From a bacterium (GTDB taxonomy: Bacteria; CG03), in the NCBI GenBank assembly GCA_013791675.1, contig VMTI01000067.1, positions 1-11,229 on the forward strand: a stretch of 11,229 nt of DNA. Direction: 5' to 3'. The translations under genes were made by a program, and so were the position numbers. Positions within the stretch are counted from its first letter, which is position 1; the number at the start of each line of letters is the position of its first letter. The notes beneath the pieces were generated by a model that made no database searches, was not told where the DNA came from, and saw nothing but the letters and a program-made list of their open reading frames with translations. Positions 5,671-11,229 of this stretch are shown piece by piece.

Positions 5671-6573
5671 ATGAAAAATATCCTTGTAAAAATAAAAGAA
5701 TTAAAGAAAAAACGAAACGCCGTGATACTGGTGCATAATTATCAGTCTCCCGAAGTGCAGGACATAGCCGATTACAGGGGCGATTCGCTTGGCTTGAGCA
5801 GAGAGGCGGCGAAAACGGAAGCGGATGTAATTGTTTTTTGCGGCGTGCATTTTATGGCCGAGACCGCGGCGATACTTTCGCCGGATAAAAAGGTTTTGCT
5901 GCCGGATAAAGACGCGGGTTGTCCGATGGCCGATATGATTGACGCCGAAAAACTCGGGGAATTAAAAAAGAAGCATCCGGAAGCCGCGGTTGTGTGTTAT
6001 GTCAATTCAACTGCGGAAGTGAAGGCCGAATCAGATTACTGCTGCACTTCAGCTAACGCTGTTGAGATTTTAAGCAGGATTGAAAATAATGAAATTATTT
6101 TTGTGCCGGATAAATACCTGGGAAGTTTCGCGGCAAAGAAAGCCGGTAAGAAAGTGATACTTTGCGACGGTTACTGCCCCGTGCATATGAAGATTCTTTC
6201 GGAGCACATAGCGGAAGCGAAAAAAGAGCATCCGCTCGCGAAAGTTCTTGTTCATCCGGAGTGCCGAACTGAAATTTGTAATATGGCGGATGAGGTGCTT
6301 TCCACCTCGGGTATGGAAAAATACGCGCGTGAAAATTCCTGCGGTGAGATGATTATAGGGACGGAGACGGGCCTGATTTACAGGCTGCAGAAAGACAATC
6401 CGCTCAAGAAATTTTATCCGGCAAGCGATGGCGCGGTCTGCCCGAATATGAAAAAAACAAGTTTGGAAAAAGTGCTTTGGGCGCTTGAAGAAATGAAATA
6501 CGAGATAAAAGTCAAAGAGTCCACGGCGGAGGCCGCCCGTAAGGCCATAGACAGAATGATTGCCTGCGGATAG
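5671..6573 (+). CDS. nadA: Quinolinate synthase
   Basis: It condenses iminoaspartate with dihydroxyacetone phosphate to quinolinate, a precursor of NAD, using a [4Fe-4S] cluster. The 300 residues match the compact three-cysteine form of anaerobes. Cluster ligands are Cys84 (DAGCPMAD), Cys169 within CDGYCPVH, and Cys257 (AVCPNMKK). Substrate-site motifs include HNYQ (22-25), FCGVHFMAETA (56-66), YVNSTAEVKAESDYCCTS (110-127), HPEC (195-198), and GTETGL (230-235). The start has GAAAGGG 9 bases upstream. Neither nadB nor nadC is nearby. Its place between NifS/sulfur carrier and NifU fits a Fe-S enzyme whose cluster is built by its neighbours, as in other genomes where nadA is linked to a NifS-like gene. 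Very secure. Confidence 0.96.
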   Translation: MKNILVKIKELKKKRNAVILVHNYQSPEVQDIADYRGDSLGLSREAAKTEADVIVFCGVHFMAETAAILSPDKKVLLPDKDAGCPMADMIDAEKLGELKKKHPEAAVVCYVNSTAEVKAESDYCCTSANAVEILSRIENNEIIFVPDKYLGSFAAKKAGKKVILCDGYCPVHMKILSEHIAEAKKEHPLAKVLVHPECRTEICNMADEVLSTSGMEKYARENSCGEMIIGTETGLIYRLQKDNPLKKFYPASDGAVCPNMKKTSLEKVLWALEEMKYEIKVKESTAEAARKAIDRMIACG

Positions 6574-6581
6574 GAGAGAAT

Positions 6582-6959
6582 ATGGAATACAGCGATAAGG
6601 TGATGGAACATTTCAGAAATCCCCGTAACGTGGGAGAAATAAAGGACGCCGACGGAATAGGAAAGGTGGGCAACCCTGTGTGCGGAGACATAATGAATCT
6701 GTACATAAAAGTTAAAGACGGGGTGATAATTGACGCTAAATTCAAGACATTCGGATGCGGAGCGGCTATTGCCACCTCTTCCATAACAACGGAACTTGTT
6801 AAGGGCAAAACAATAGAGGAGGCGCTTAAGTTATCTAATCAGGCGGTAACGGAAGCCCTCGGCGGCCTGCCTGCTGTAAAAAGACATTGCTCTGTTCTTG
6901 CCGAAGAAGCGCTGAAATCAGCCATAGACGATTATAAGAGCAGAAAAAAGAAATCGTGA
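6582..6959 (+). CDS. nifU: Fe-S cluster assembly scaffold, NifU N-terminal/IscU type
   Basis: This scaffold receives sulfur from NifS and assembles [2Fe-2S]/[4Fe-4S] clusters for transfer to apoproteins. The 125 residues cover the whole NifU_N/IscU domain without the extra domains of classical NifU. Conserved ligands are Cys34 with Asp36 (GNPVCGD), Cys59 (FGCGAAIATSS) and Cys103 (RHCSVLAEEA). The opening YSDKVMEHFRNPRNVG is typical of short anaerobe proteins. The IscU chaperone motif LPPVK appears as LPAVK (96-100), so HscA-type binding is probably lost or altered. The AGGAGAG site (6572-6578) overlaps the nadA stop. The 3' end overlaps the next gene's GTG start. Its desulfurase partner is the nifS gene upstream. 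Confidence 0.95.
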   Translation: MEYSDKVMEHFRNPRNVGEIKDADGIGKVGNPVCGDIMNLYIKVKDGVIIDAKFKTFGCGAAIATSSITTELVKGKTIEEALKLSNQAVTEALGGLPAVKRHCSVLAEEALKSAIDDYKSRKKKS

Positions 6960-7849
6960 CAGAATTTTTATTCAAGCTGCAGCATTATATTATTGAAGTT
7001 TTTCCCTCTCTCGCGGCGGGTTTTTTCATAAGCGGAATTATAAACGAGTTTGTCCCGGCGTCAATCATAAACCGTTACCTTGGCAAGAAGGGCATTATGC
7101 CGATTATATACACAACTGTCGCGGGGATAATACTTCCTATCTGCTGTATAGGTTCTTTGCCCGTCGCCGTGGGGCTTAGAAAAAAAGGCGTCGCGCTGGG
7201 GCCGGTGCTGGCTTTTCTTGTGGCAACGCCCGCCACCTCAGTTTCGGCAGTTCTTGTGACGTGGAAACTTATGGGGGTAGGACTTACGCTTTATTTGTGC
7301 GCCGTGGTTATTATAATGGGACTTGTTCTGGGTTTGATAGGGAATAAATTAAAAGTGACAGGCGGAAAGATTGAGTCTGAAACCTGCCCGCACTGCTTGA
7401 CAGGTGCCGGAGAGCACAATCATCATGTAAATTCGGCGGGACAGAGAATCCGCTCTATATTGACATATTCTTTTATAGACCAGCCCCGCGAAATGGGGCT
7501 TGAGATAATGATCGGCCTTTTTCTTGCCGCCGCCGTAGCGTCTATAACGCCTGTGTCGCTTCTGGTAAAGCATTATCTTTACGGGGGTTTAGGATATCTT
7601 TTTTCTCTTCTGTTCGGGATGTTAATGTATATATGTTCCACAGCCAGCGTTCCGATGGCGGACGCGTTTGTCAAAAGTGGTATGAATATAGGCGCGGGCA
7701 TGGTTCTTCTTCTGGTGGGGCCGATAACAAGTTATGGCACGATTCTGGTCATTAAAAAAGAATTCGGCGCGCGGGTTCTTGCCGTGTATTTGGCGGTAAT
7801 CGCGTCGGTTTCGTTAGTCGCGGGCTATTTATACAGCATATTGCTTTGA
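6956..7849 (+). CDS. ArsP/DUF318-family membrane permease with Cys/His cytoplasmic loop
   Basis: It is a 297-residue inner-membrane protein with about eight hydrophobic segments in two homologous halves. The start is GTG at 6956, overlapping the nifU stop as GTGA. The first ATG would remove the first membrane segment. Family hallmarks are LPICCIGSLPVAVGLRKKGV (60-79), FLVATPATSV (87-96), and in the second half MYICSTASVPMADA with Cys227 (224-237) and LLVGPITS (252-259). The central loop (about 138-165) holds CPHC (144-147) and HNHH (154-157), a plausible metal or sulfur site. Characterised relatives export trivalent organoarsenicals, but most of the family is uncharacterised. Tight coupling to nifU and mnmA suggests a substrate tied to sulfur, iron or metalloids; this is inference. 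Confidence 0.85.
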   Translation: MTEFLFKLQHYIIEVFPSLAAGFFISGIINEFVPASIINRYLGKKGIMPIIYTTVAGIILPICCIGSLPVAVGLRKKGVALGPVLAFLVATPATSVSAVLVTWKLMGVGLTLYLCAVVIIMGLVLGLIGNKLKVTGGKIESETCPHCLTGAGEHNHHVNSAGQRIRSILTYSFIDQPREMGLEIMIGLFLAAAVASITPVSLLVKHYLYGGLGYLFSLLFGMLMYICSTASVPMADAFVKSGMNIGAGMVLLLVGPITSYGTILVIKKEFGARVLAVYLAVIASVSLVAGYLYSILL

Positions 7850-8931
7850 TGCCCAATAAAAAGATTGCCGTTGCCATGAGCGGAGGAGTTGATTCATCCG
7901 TCGCCGCCGCTCTGCTTATAGAACAGGAATTTGAAATCATAGGCCTCACCATGAAAATTCCCGGCGCTGAAACTGCCGACGACGGAAGATGCTGCGGAAG
8001 CAAGGCGATAGACGACGCCAGGTCGGTGGCCGCGAAACTGGATATCCCTTTTTATGTTATAAATTGCGAAAAGCAGTTTGACAGCAGGGTTATAGATTAT
8101 TTCTGTGACGAATATTCCCGGGGTAAAACTCCTAATCCCTGCGTTGTGTGCAACAAAGAATTAAAGTTCGGAAAACTCCTTGATAAGGCGAAAGCCCTGG
8201 GCGCTGATTTTTTAGCTACCGGCCATTACGCGCGCGTAGATTACGATGATAAAAAGAGCAGATACATTCTGAAAAAAGCGAAAGACGTATCCAAAGACCA
8301 GTCGTATTTTCTTTTTGCTCTCACACAGGAGCAATTGAAAAGCGCGGTTTTTCCGCTTACGGGAATCACAAAAGCTGAAGTGCGGCGCCTCGCGAAAAAG
8401 CTGGGTTTGAAAGTCCATGACAAGAAGGAAAGTCAGGAAATATGTTTTGTCGACGGCAAATATCAGGATTTTATGAAAAAACGCGGCAGCGTATCAGGAT
8501 TCTGCCCGGGAAATATAATTGATAGCGAGGGCAATATTGTCGGGGAGCATAAAGGGCTTGTTTATTACACCATAGGACAGAGAAAGGGCATAGGCGCACA
8601 CGGGGCGCTGCGTTATGTCGTTTCCATAGACGCAGGGGAAAACGCCGTTGTTATCGGTTCGGACAGCGAGCTTATGCATAGAGTTATTACTGTCGGCAAT
8701 CTCAACTGGATAGACAGGGAAAAATTAATGGAGCCGCTCCGCGCGCAAGTGCGCATCAGATATAAGCATACGGAACAGCCGGCTTTGATTGAGACATCCT
8801 GCGACGGAAAAGTGACTGTCATTTTTGACCTTCCCCAGAGAGCGCCCGCGCCCGGACAGGCCGCGGTTTTCTATGACGGTGACGCTGTTCTCGGTGGCGG
8901 CAGAATAGAGAAATTTAAAAGTTCGGAATAA
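7849..8931 (+). CDS. mnmA: tRNA-specific 2-thiouridylase
   Basis: It thiolates U34 of Lys, Glu and Gln tRNAs at position 2, with ATP activation. The ATG at 7849 overlaps the permease stop (TGATG) and gives 360 residues, a normal length. Motifs are the PP-loop AMSGGVDSS (9-17), TPNPCVVCNKELKFG (94-108), ATGHYARV (123-130), KDQSYFL (149-155), and QEICFV with Cys199. Cys101 and Cys199 match the two catalytic cysteines of the E. coli enzyme. Cys98, three residues before Cys101, replaces the aspartate found in E. coli. Three cysteines could hold a [4Fe-4S] cluster, as proposed for some MnmA proteins. Sulfur could come from NifS. It is the last gene of the operon; no clear terminator follows. Confidence 0.96.
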   Translation: MPNKKIAVAMSGGVDSSVAAALLIEQEFEIIGLTMKIPGAETADDGRCCGSKAIDDARSVAAKLDIPFYVINCEKQFDSRVIDYFCDEYSRGKTPNPCVVCNKELKFGKLLDKAKALGADFLATGHYARVDYDDKKSRYILKKAKDVSKDQSYFLFALTQEQLKSAVFPLTGITKAEVRRLAKKLGLKVHDKKESQEICFVDGKYQDFMKKRGSVSGFCPGNIIDSEGNIVGEHKGLVYYTIGQRKGIGAHGALRYVVSIDAGENAVVIGSDSELMHRVITVGNLNWIDREKLMEPLRAQVRIRYKHTEQPALIETSCDGKVTVIFDLPQRAPAPGQAAVFYDGDAVLGGGRIEKFKSSE

Positions 8932-8964
8932 AGTTCGGTGTAAAAGAAAGAGGCAAATCTGTAT

Positions 8965-8993
8965 TTCTTTAAGAGTCCGAAATTTGGTAGAAT
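8965..8993 (+). promoter_or_regulatory. Weak sigma70-like promoter candidate after mnmA
   Basis: TAGAAT (8988-8993) is a fair -10. TTCTTT (8965-8970) is a poor -35 at 17-bp spacing. It would serve the HepT/MntA/helicase genes or the short ORF at 8999. No better promoter is visible in the 170-base gap. Confidence 0.25.
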
Positions 8994-8998
8994 GACAA

Positions 8999-9112
8999 AT
9001 GAAGAATAGCCCCGAATTTACAAATGCGAAATATTCCGCCTCGGCGGTCGGGCCGACGGCGCTTATGGGCGCTTATTACGTGAAATCAAGGAGGCGACAG
9101 GATGGCACTTGA
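8999..9112 (+). pseudogene. Short 37-residue ORF, possible gene remnant at the island junction
   Basis: ATG at 8999 opens a 37-codon frame containing SPEFTNAKYSASAVGPTALMG and then AYYVKSRR; it runs 11 bases into hepT before TGA. It has no ribosome-binding site. The middle reads like natural protein and is G+C richer than the next genes, while the last codons coincide with the hepT ribosome-binding site. It may be the 5' stub of a gene replaced by the incoming cassette. A methyltransferase start is one vague possibility from memory; I cannot support a family. The frame could also be chance. Confidence 0.25.
9089..9094 (+). promoter_or_regulatory. Strong Shine-Dalgarno site for hepT
   Basis: AGGAGG lies 7 bases before the hepT ATG at 9102. 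It is the best ribosome-binding site in the defence-like region and supports this start. The next two genes have none and probably rely on translational coupling. Confidence 0.8.
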
Positions 9113-9524
9113 ACTAAGTAGTTTACAGAAAGCAGTTAAAGCGCTGGATAATGCGCTTAATTCATATCTTAACAATGAAGCCAATGAATCACTTAGCAAA
9201 AATGATAAGGATACCTTGAAATCCGGCGTTATACAAAGTTTTGAGGTAGCTTATGAACTTTGCTGGAAATTTATGAAAAGATGGCTTGATGAAAATGCCC
9301 CTGGACAGGTTGCGGATGGAGCGACAACAAAGGAGTTGTTTAGAATGGCCGCCGAGAGACAATTGATTAAAGATGTTCCTGCGTGGTTTGACTATCATAA
9401 AGCAAGAAATCTAACCTCTCACACTTATGATGCGCATAATGCCGATCGGGCATTTGAAGCTGCTAAAAAGTTTATTTTTGAAGCCAAAGCATTTCTCAAA
9501 GTTTTAGAAGCCAAAAATGATTGA
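9102..9524 (+). CDS. hepT: HEPN toxin, HI0074/HepT family
   Basis: This 140-residue all-helical protein belongs to the family first named nucleotidyltransferase substrate-binding protein (HI0074). Members are the toxin half of HEPN-MNT toxin-antitoxin pairs and act as RNases. The catalytic motif R-x4-H-x-Y is exact: R102, H107, Y109 in RNLTSHTY. In the studied Shewanella system the antitoxin adds AMP residues to the tyrosine of this motif to silence the toxin; the retained Tyr109 implies the same control. Other conserved parts are FEVAYELCWKFMKRWL (47-62) and the KELFRMAAERQLI segment. The gene overlaps mntA by 8 bases. Base use is more A+T rich than the sulfur operon, suggesting horizontal acquisition. 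Confidence 0.92.
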   Translation: MALELSSLQKAVKALDNALNSYLNNEANESLSKNDKDTLKSGVIQSFEVAYELCWKFMKRWLDENAPGQVADGATTKELFRMAAERQLIKDVPAWFDYHKARNLTSHTYDAHNADRAFEAAKKFIFEAKAFLKVLEAKND

Positions 9525-9822
9525 TGTCGCGCCGCAATATTTAGAAATTATCCTAAAAATACTCCGGAAAAACATTCCTGACCTGGAAGTGCGCGCTTTC
9601 GGCTCCAGGGTAACCGGAACGGCTAAAGATTATTCGGATTTTGATCTGGCTATTGTCGGTAAAGAAAAACTTTTCGACAAAACATTCTATGCTTTGAAAG
9701 AAAATTTTGAAGAATCAGATTTACCCTTTCGGGTTGATGTTCTTGACTGGAGCAGAATATCAAAAGAATTCAAAAAAGTAATAGAAAAACAATATGAAAT
9801 AATCCAGAATGCAAAAGCATAA
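9517..9822 (+). CDS. mntA: MNT minimal nucleotidyltransferase antitoxin
   Basis: This 101-residue minimal nucleotidyltransferase is the partner of HepT. The motif GS-x10-D-x-D is exact: G29, S30, then D41 and D43 in SDFDLAI. A third acidic residue is D74 in RVDVLDW. All catalytic residues are present, so it should be active, transferring AMP from ATP to Tyr109 of the adjacent toxin. The start overlaps the hepT stop by 8 bases, so the two proteins are made together. The helicase gene begins 3 bases after its stop, an unusually close third partner. The family assignment is secure; control of anything beyond HepT is inference. Confidence 0.92.
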   Translation: MIDVAPQYLEIILKILRKNIPDLEVRAFGSRVTGTAKDYSDFDLAIVGKEKLFDKTFYALKENFEESDLPFRVDVLDWSRISKEFKKVIEKQYEIIQNAKA

Positions 9823-9825
9823 AAA

Positions 9826-11139
9826 ATGAGTTCCGATTTAACATTTATAACAAATGAGAAAGGACGAAATCTTTTAGACAGGTTCAAGGTTCTGATAAAA
9901 GACACAAAATATTTTGATGTTCTTGTCGGTTATTTTTTCACAAGTGGATTTTATAAACTTTACAAATCTTTTGAGAAAACAGAAAAGATAAGAATTCTTA
10001 TAGGGATAGGCACTAATGCTGAAACCGTGAGACTTGTAGAAACTCAGAAGCAACAGTCTCTTCAATTTTCACATGCTGAAGTTAAGGAAAAGTTTTCAAG
10101 CAGCGTGGAATCTGAAATGGATAATTCCGAGGATAATCACTCTACGGAGGACGGCGTTCGTAAATTTCTTGAATGGCTTCAATCTGGAAAACTTGAAATA
10201 AAAGCGTATCCGTCGCAAGATATTCACGCTAAAGTTTACATAATGTCTTTCAGGGAAGACGACAGAGATAAAGGCAGAGTTATAACAGGTTCCAGTAATT
10301 TCAGCCGTGCCGGCCTCGTAGATAATCTTGAATTTAATGTGGAATTAAAAAATAGAGCGGATTACGATTACGCAAAAGCAAAGTTTGAAGAATTGTGGAC
10401 GAACGCTGTTGATGTGAGCGATAAATACAGGGAGACGATTCAGACGAGAACGTGGCTCAATGATGAAATAAACCCGTATGAGCTTTATCTGAAATTTTTG
10501 TACGAATATTTTAAGGATGATTTAAACAGACAGGAAGATTTGTTTTATCAATACCTGCCTTCGGATTTCAAAAAATTTGAATATCAGGAACAGGCCGTAC
10601 TGAACGCCAAGCGTATTCTTGAGGAATACGGCGGTGTTTTTATATCCGATGTCGTCGGTTTAGGGAAAACTTATGTCTCAGCTATGCTGGCCTCCCAGCT
10701 CGACGGCAGAAACCTTGTGATAGCGCCGCCGGTTTTGCTTGATGAAAATAATCCCGGCTCATGGAAGAATGTTTTTTCGGATTTTAGGGTGCATGCGGAT
10801 TATGAATCACTGGGCAAATTAGACGCTTTAATAAAAAGGGGCGTTGAGAAATATAAGAATATTTTTATTGACGAAGCGCACCGTTTCAGGTCCGAAAATA
10901 ACGTGACATACGAAAAACTCGCTCAAATCTGCCGGGGGCATCGGATAATTCTAGTCACTGCCACGCCGTATAATAACACGCCCAAAGACATTTTAAGCCA
11001 GATAAAATTATTTCAGAATTCGCGGAAAAGCACTATTCCCAATCTGCCGGATTTAGAAAGTTTTTTTTCTAAGATGACCAAAAAATTAGGCTCTTCACCA
11101 GAATCTGTGGGTAACCTGAGGCTCCGGAAGAGCGCCTAA
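9826..11139 (+). CDS. PLD-like nuclease/SNF2-family helicase, N-terminal part, interrupted by probable insertion sequence
   Basis: The ORF has 437 codons; about 421 appear native. Residues 1-200 form a phospholipase-D-like domain with an HxK motif (H134, K136, in IHAKVYIM) and GSSNFS (155-160), common in DNA nucleases. A superfamily-2 helicase then starts: Q-motif region KFEYQEQAV (250-258), Walker A DVVGLGKT (275-282, K281), DEAH box IDEAHRF (348-354), and motif III VTATP (377-381). Relatives run to about 1,000 residues, with a second RecA domain that is missing here. Homology-like sequence ends at TKKL (418-421), exactly where an insertion-sequence-like end begins at 11089. The final 16 residues are read from that element. 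No ribosome-binding site is visible; it follows mntA by 3 bases. Such helicases occur in restriction and anti-phage islands. It is probably inactive as found. Confidence 0.8.
   Translation: MSSDLTFITNEKGRNLLDRFKVLIKDTKYFDVLVGYFFTSGFYKLYKSFEKTEKIRILIGIGTNAETVRLVETQKQQSLQFSHAEVKEKFSSSVESEMDNSEDNHSTEDGVRKFLEWLQSGKLEIKAYPSQDIHAKVYIMSFREDDRDKGRVITGSSNFSRAGLVDNLEFNVELKNRADYDYAKAKFEELWTNAVDVSDKYRETIQTRTWLNDEINPYELYLKFLYEYFKDDLNRQEDLFYQYLPSDFKKFEYQEQAVLNAKRILEEYGGVFISDVVGLGKTYVSAMLASQLDGRNLVIAPPVLLDENNPGSWKNVFSDFRVHADYESLGKLDALIKRGVEKYKNIFIDEAHRFRSENNVTYEKLAQICRGHRIILVTATPYNNTPKDILSQIKLFQNSRKSTIPNLPDLESFFSKMTKKLGSSPESVGNLRLRKSA
11081..11088. repeat. Candidate 8-bp target duplication, left copy
   Basis: AAAAATTA directly precedes the insertion-sequence-like end. 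ISL3-type elements usually duplicate 8 bp. The second copy would lie beyond the window, so this is untested. Confidence 0.3.
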
Positions 11140-11229
11140 TGTGTGATAGAGAGCTAATTCAATAATATGAAAACTTCTGAAACCACACGATTTCCTGATA
11201 CTCAATTTAATTCGAGTATTGAACCCTTC
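11089..11229 (+). mobile_element. Left end of a probable ISL3-family insertion sequence, cut by window edge
   Basis: GGCTCTTCACCAGAATCTGT, followed by GGGTAACC, starts at 11089. It resembles the terminal inverted repeats of ISL3-family elements, which begin GGxTCTTC and contain TGTGGGT (from memory). It coincides with the abrupt loss of helicase sequence. A 7-bp inverted pair, GCTCTTC (11090-11096) and GAAGAGC (11127-11133), lies inside this end. The transposase and right end are not in the window, so the family is provisional. Confidence 0.5.
11167..11229 (+). CDS. Start of an unidentified ORF, possible transposase, cut by window edge
   Basis: ATG at 11167 opens a frame that stays open to the last base; 21 residues are visible, beginning MKTSETTRFPDTQFNS. 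An in-frame TAA at 11155 excludes an earlier start nearby. There is no clear ribosome-binding site. Its position 78 bases inside the putative insertion-sequence end is where a transposase would start. The residues seen do not identify a family. Confidence 0.3.
   Translation, partial: MKTSETTRFPDTQFNSSIEPF

Noticed and set aside
8943..8970. AAAGAAA/TTTCTTT inverted repeat after mnmA as terminator
   Set aside because: The stem is only 7 A/T-rich pairs with a 14-base loop and no T-tract, so it is too weak to call.
9047..9057. GTCGGGCCGAC near-palindrome as an operator
   Set aside because: Short, single copy, and inside the protein-like 37-codon frame. Nothing supports regulator binding.
1..11229. 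CRISPR array, tRNA or rRNA genes
   Set aside because: No regularly spaced repeats, cloverleaf-like segments or rRNA-like stretches were seen in the few gaps.

Overview
The window reads as a bacterial, probably anaerobic, genome fragment. Every gene lies on the + strand. Clear Shine-Dalgarno sites, TGATG/GTGA stop-start overlaps, CysE/CysK and a bacterial MnmA point to Bacteria. The DUF39 plus NIL-ferredoxin pair is best known from methanogens and strict anaerobes that use sulfide directly. I cannot fix the phylum; an uncultivated anaerobe is a guess from gene content only.

Region 1 (1-8931) is one dense sulfur operon. In order it encodes: the 3' part of a PP-loop ATPase; cysteine synthase CysK; a DUF39 homocysteine-biosynthesis protein; its NIL/2x[4Fe-4S] ferredoxin partner; serine acetyltransferase CysE; cysteine desulfurase NifS; a ThiS/MoaD-like sulfur carrier; quinolinate synthase NadA; a NifU/IscU scaffold; an ArsP/DUF318 permease; and tRNA 2-thiouridylase MnmA. 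Together they can take sulfide into cysteine (CysE, CysK) and probably homocysteine (DUF39, NIL-Fd). Sulfur is then withdrawn from cysteine (NifS) and passed to Fe-S clusters (NifU, with NadA as a likely client), a carrier protein and tRNA (MnmA). Two non-coding structures interrupt this operon: a folded, possibly switch-like leader before DUF39 and a strong U-less hairpin after it.

Region 2 (8932-9101) is a 170-base junction. It holds a weak possible promoter and a 37-codon ORF that looks like a gene remnant.

Region 3 (9102-11088) is visibly more A+T rich and has defence-island character. A canonical HepT/MntA (HEPN-MNT) toxin-antitoxin pair is followed 3 bp later by a PLD-nuclease/SNF2-helicase gene.

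Region 4 (about 11089-11229): helicase homology stops abruptly at sequence resembling an ISL3-family insertion-sequence end. The start of an unidentified ORF follows and runs off the window.
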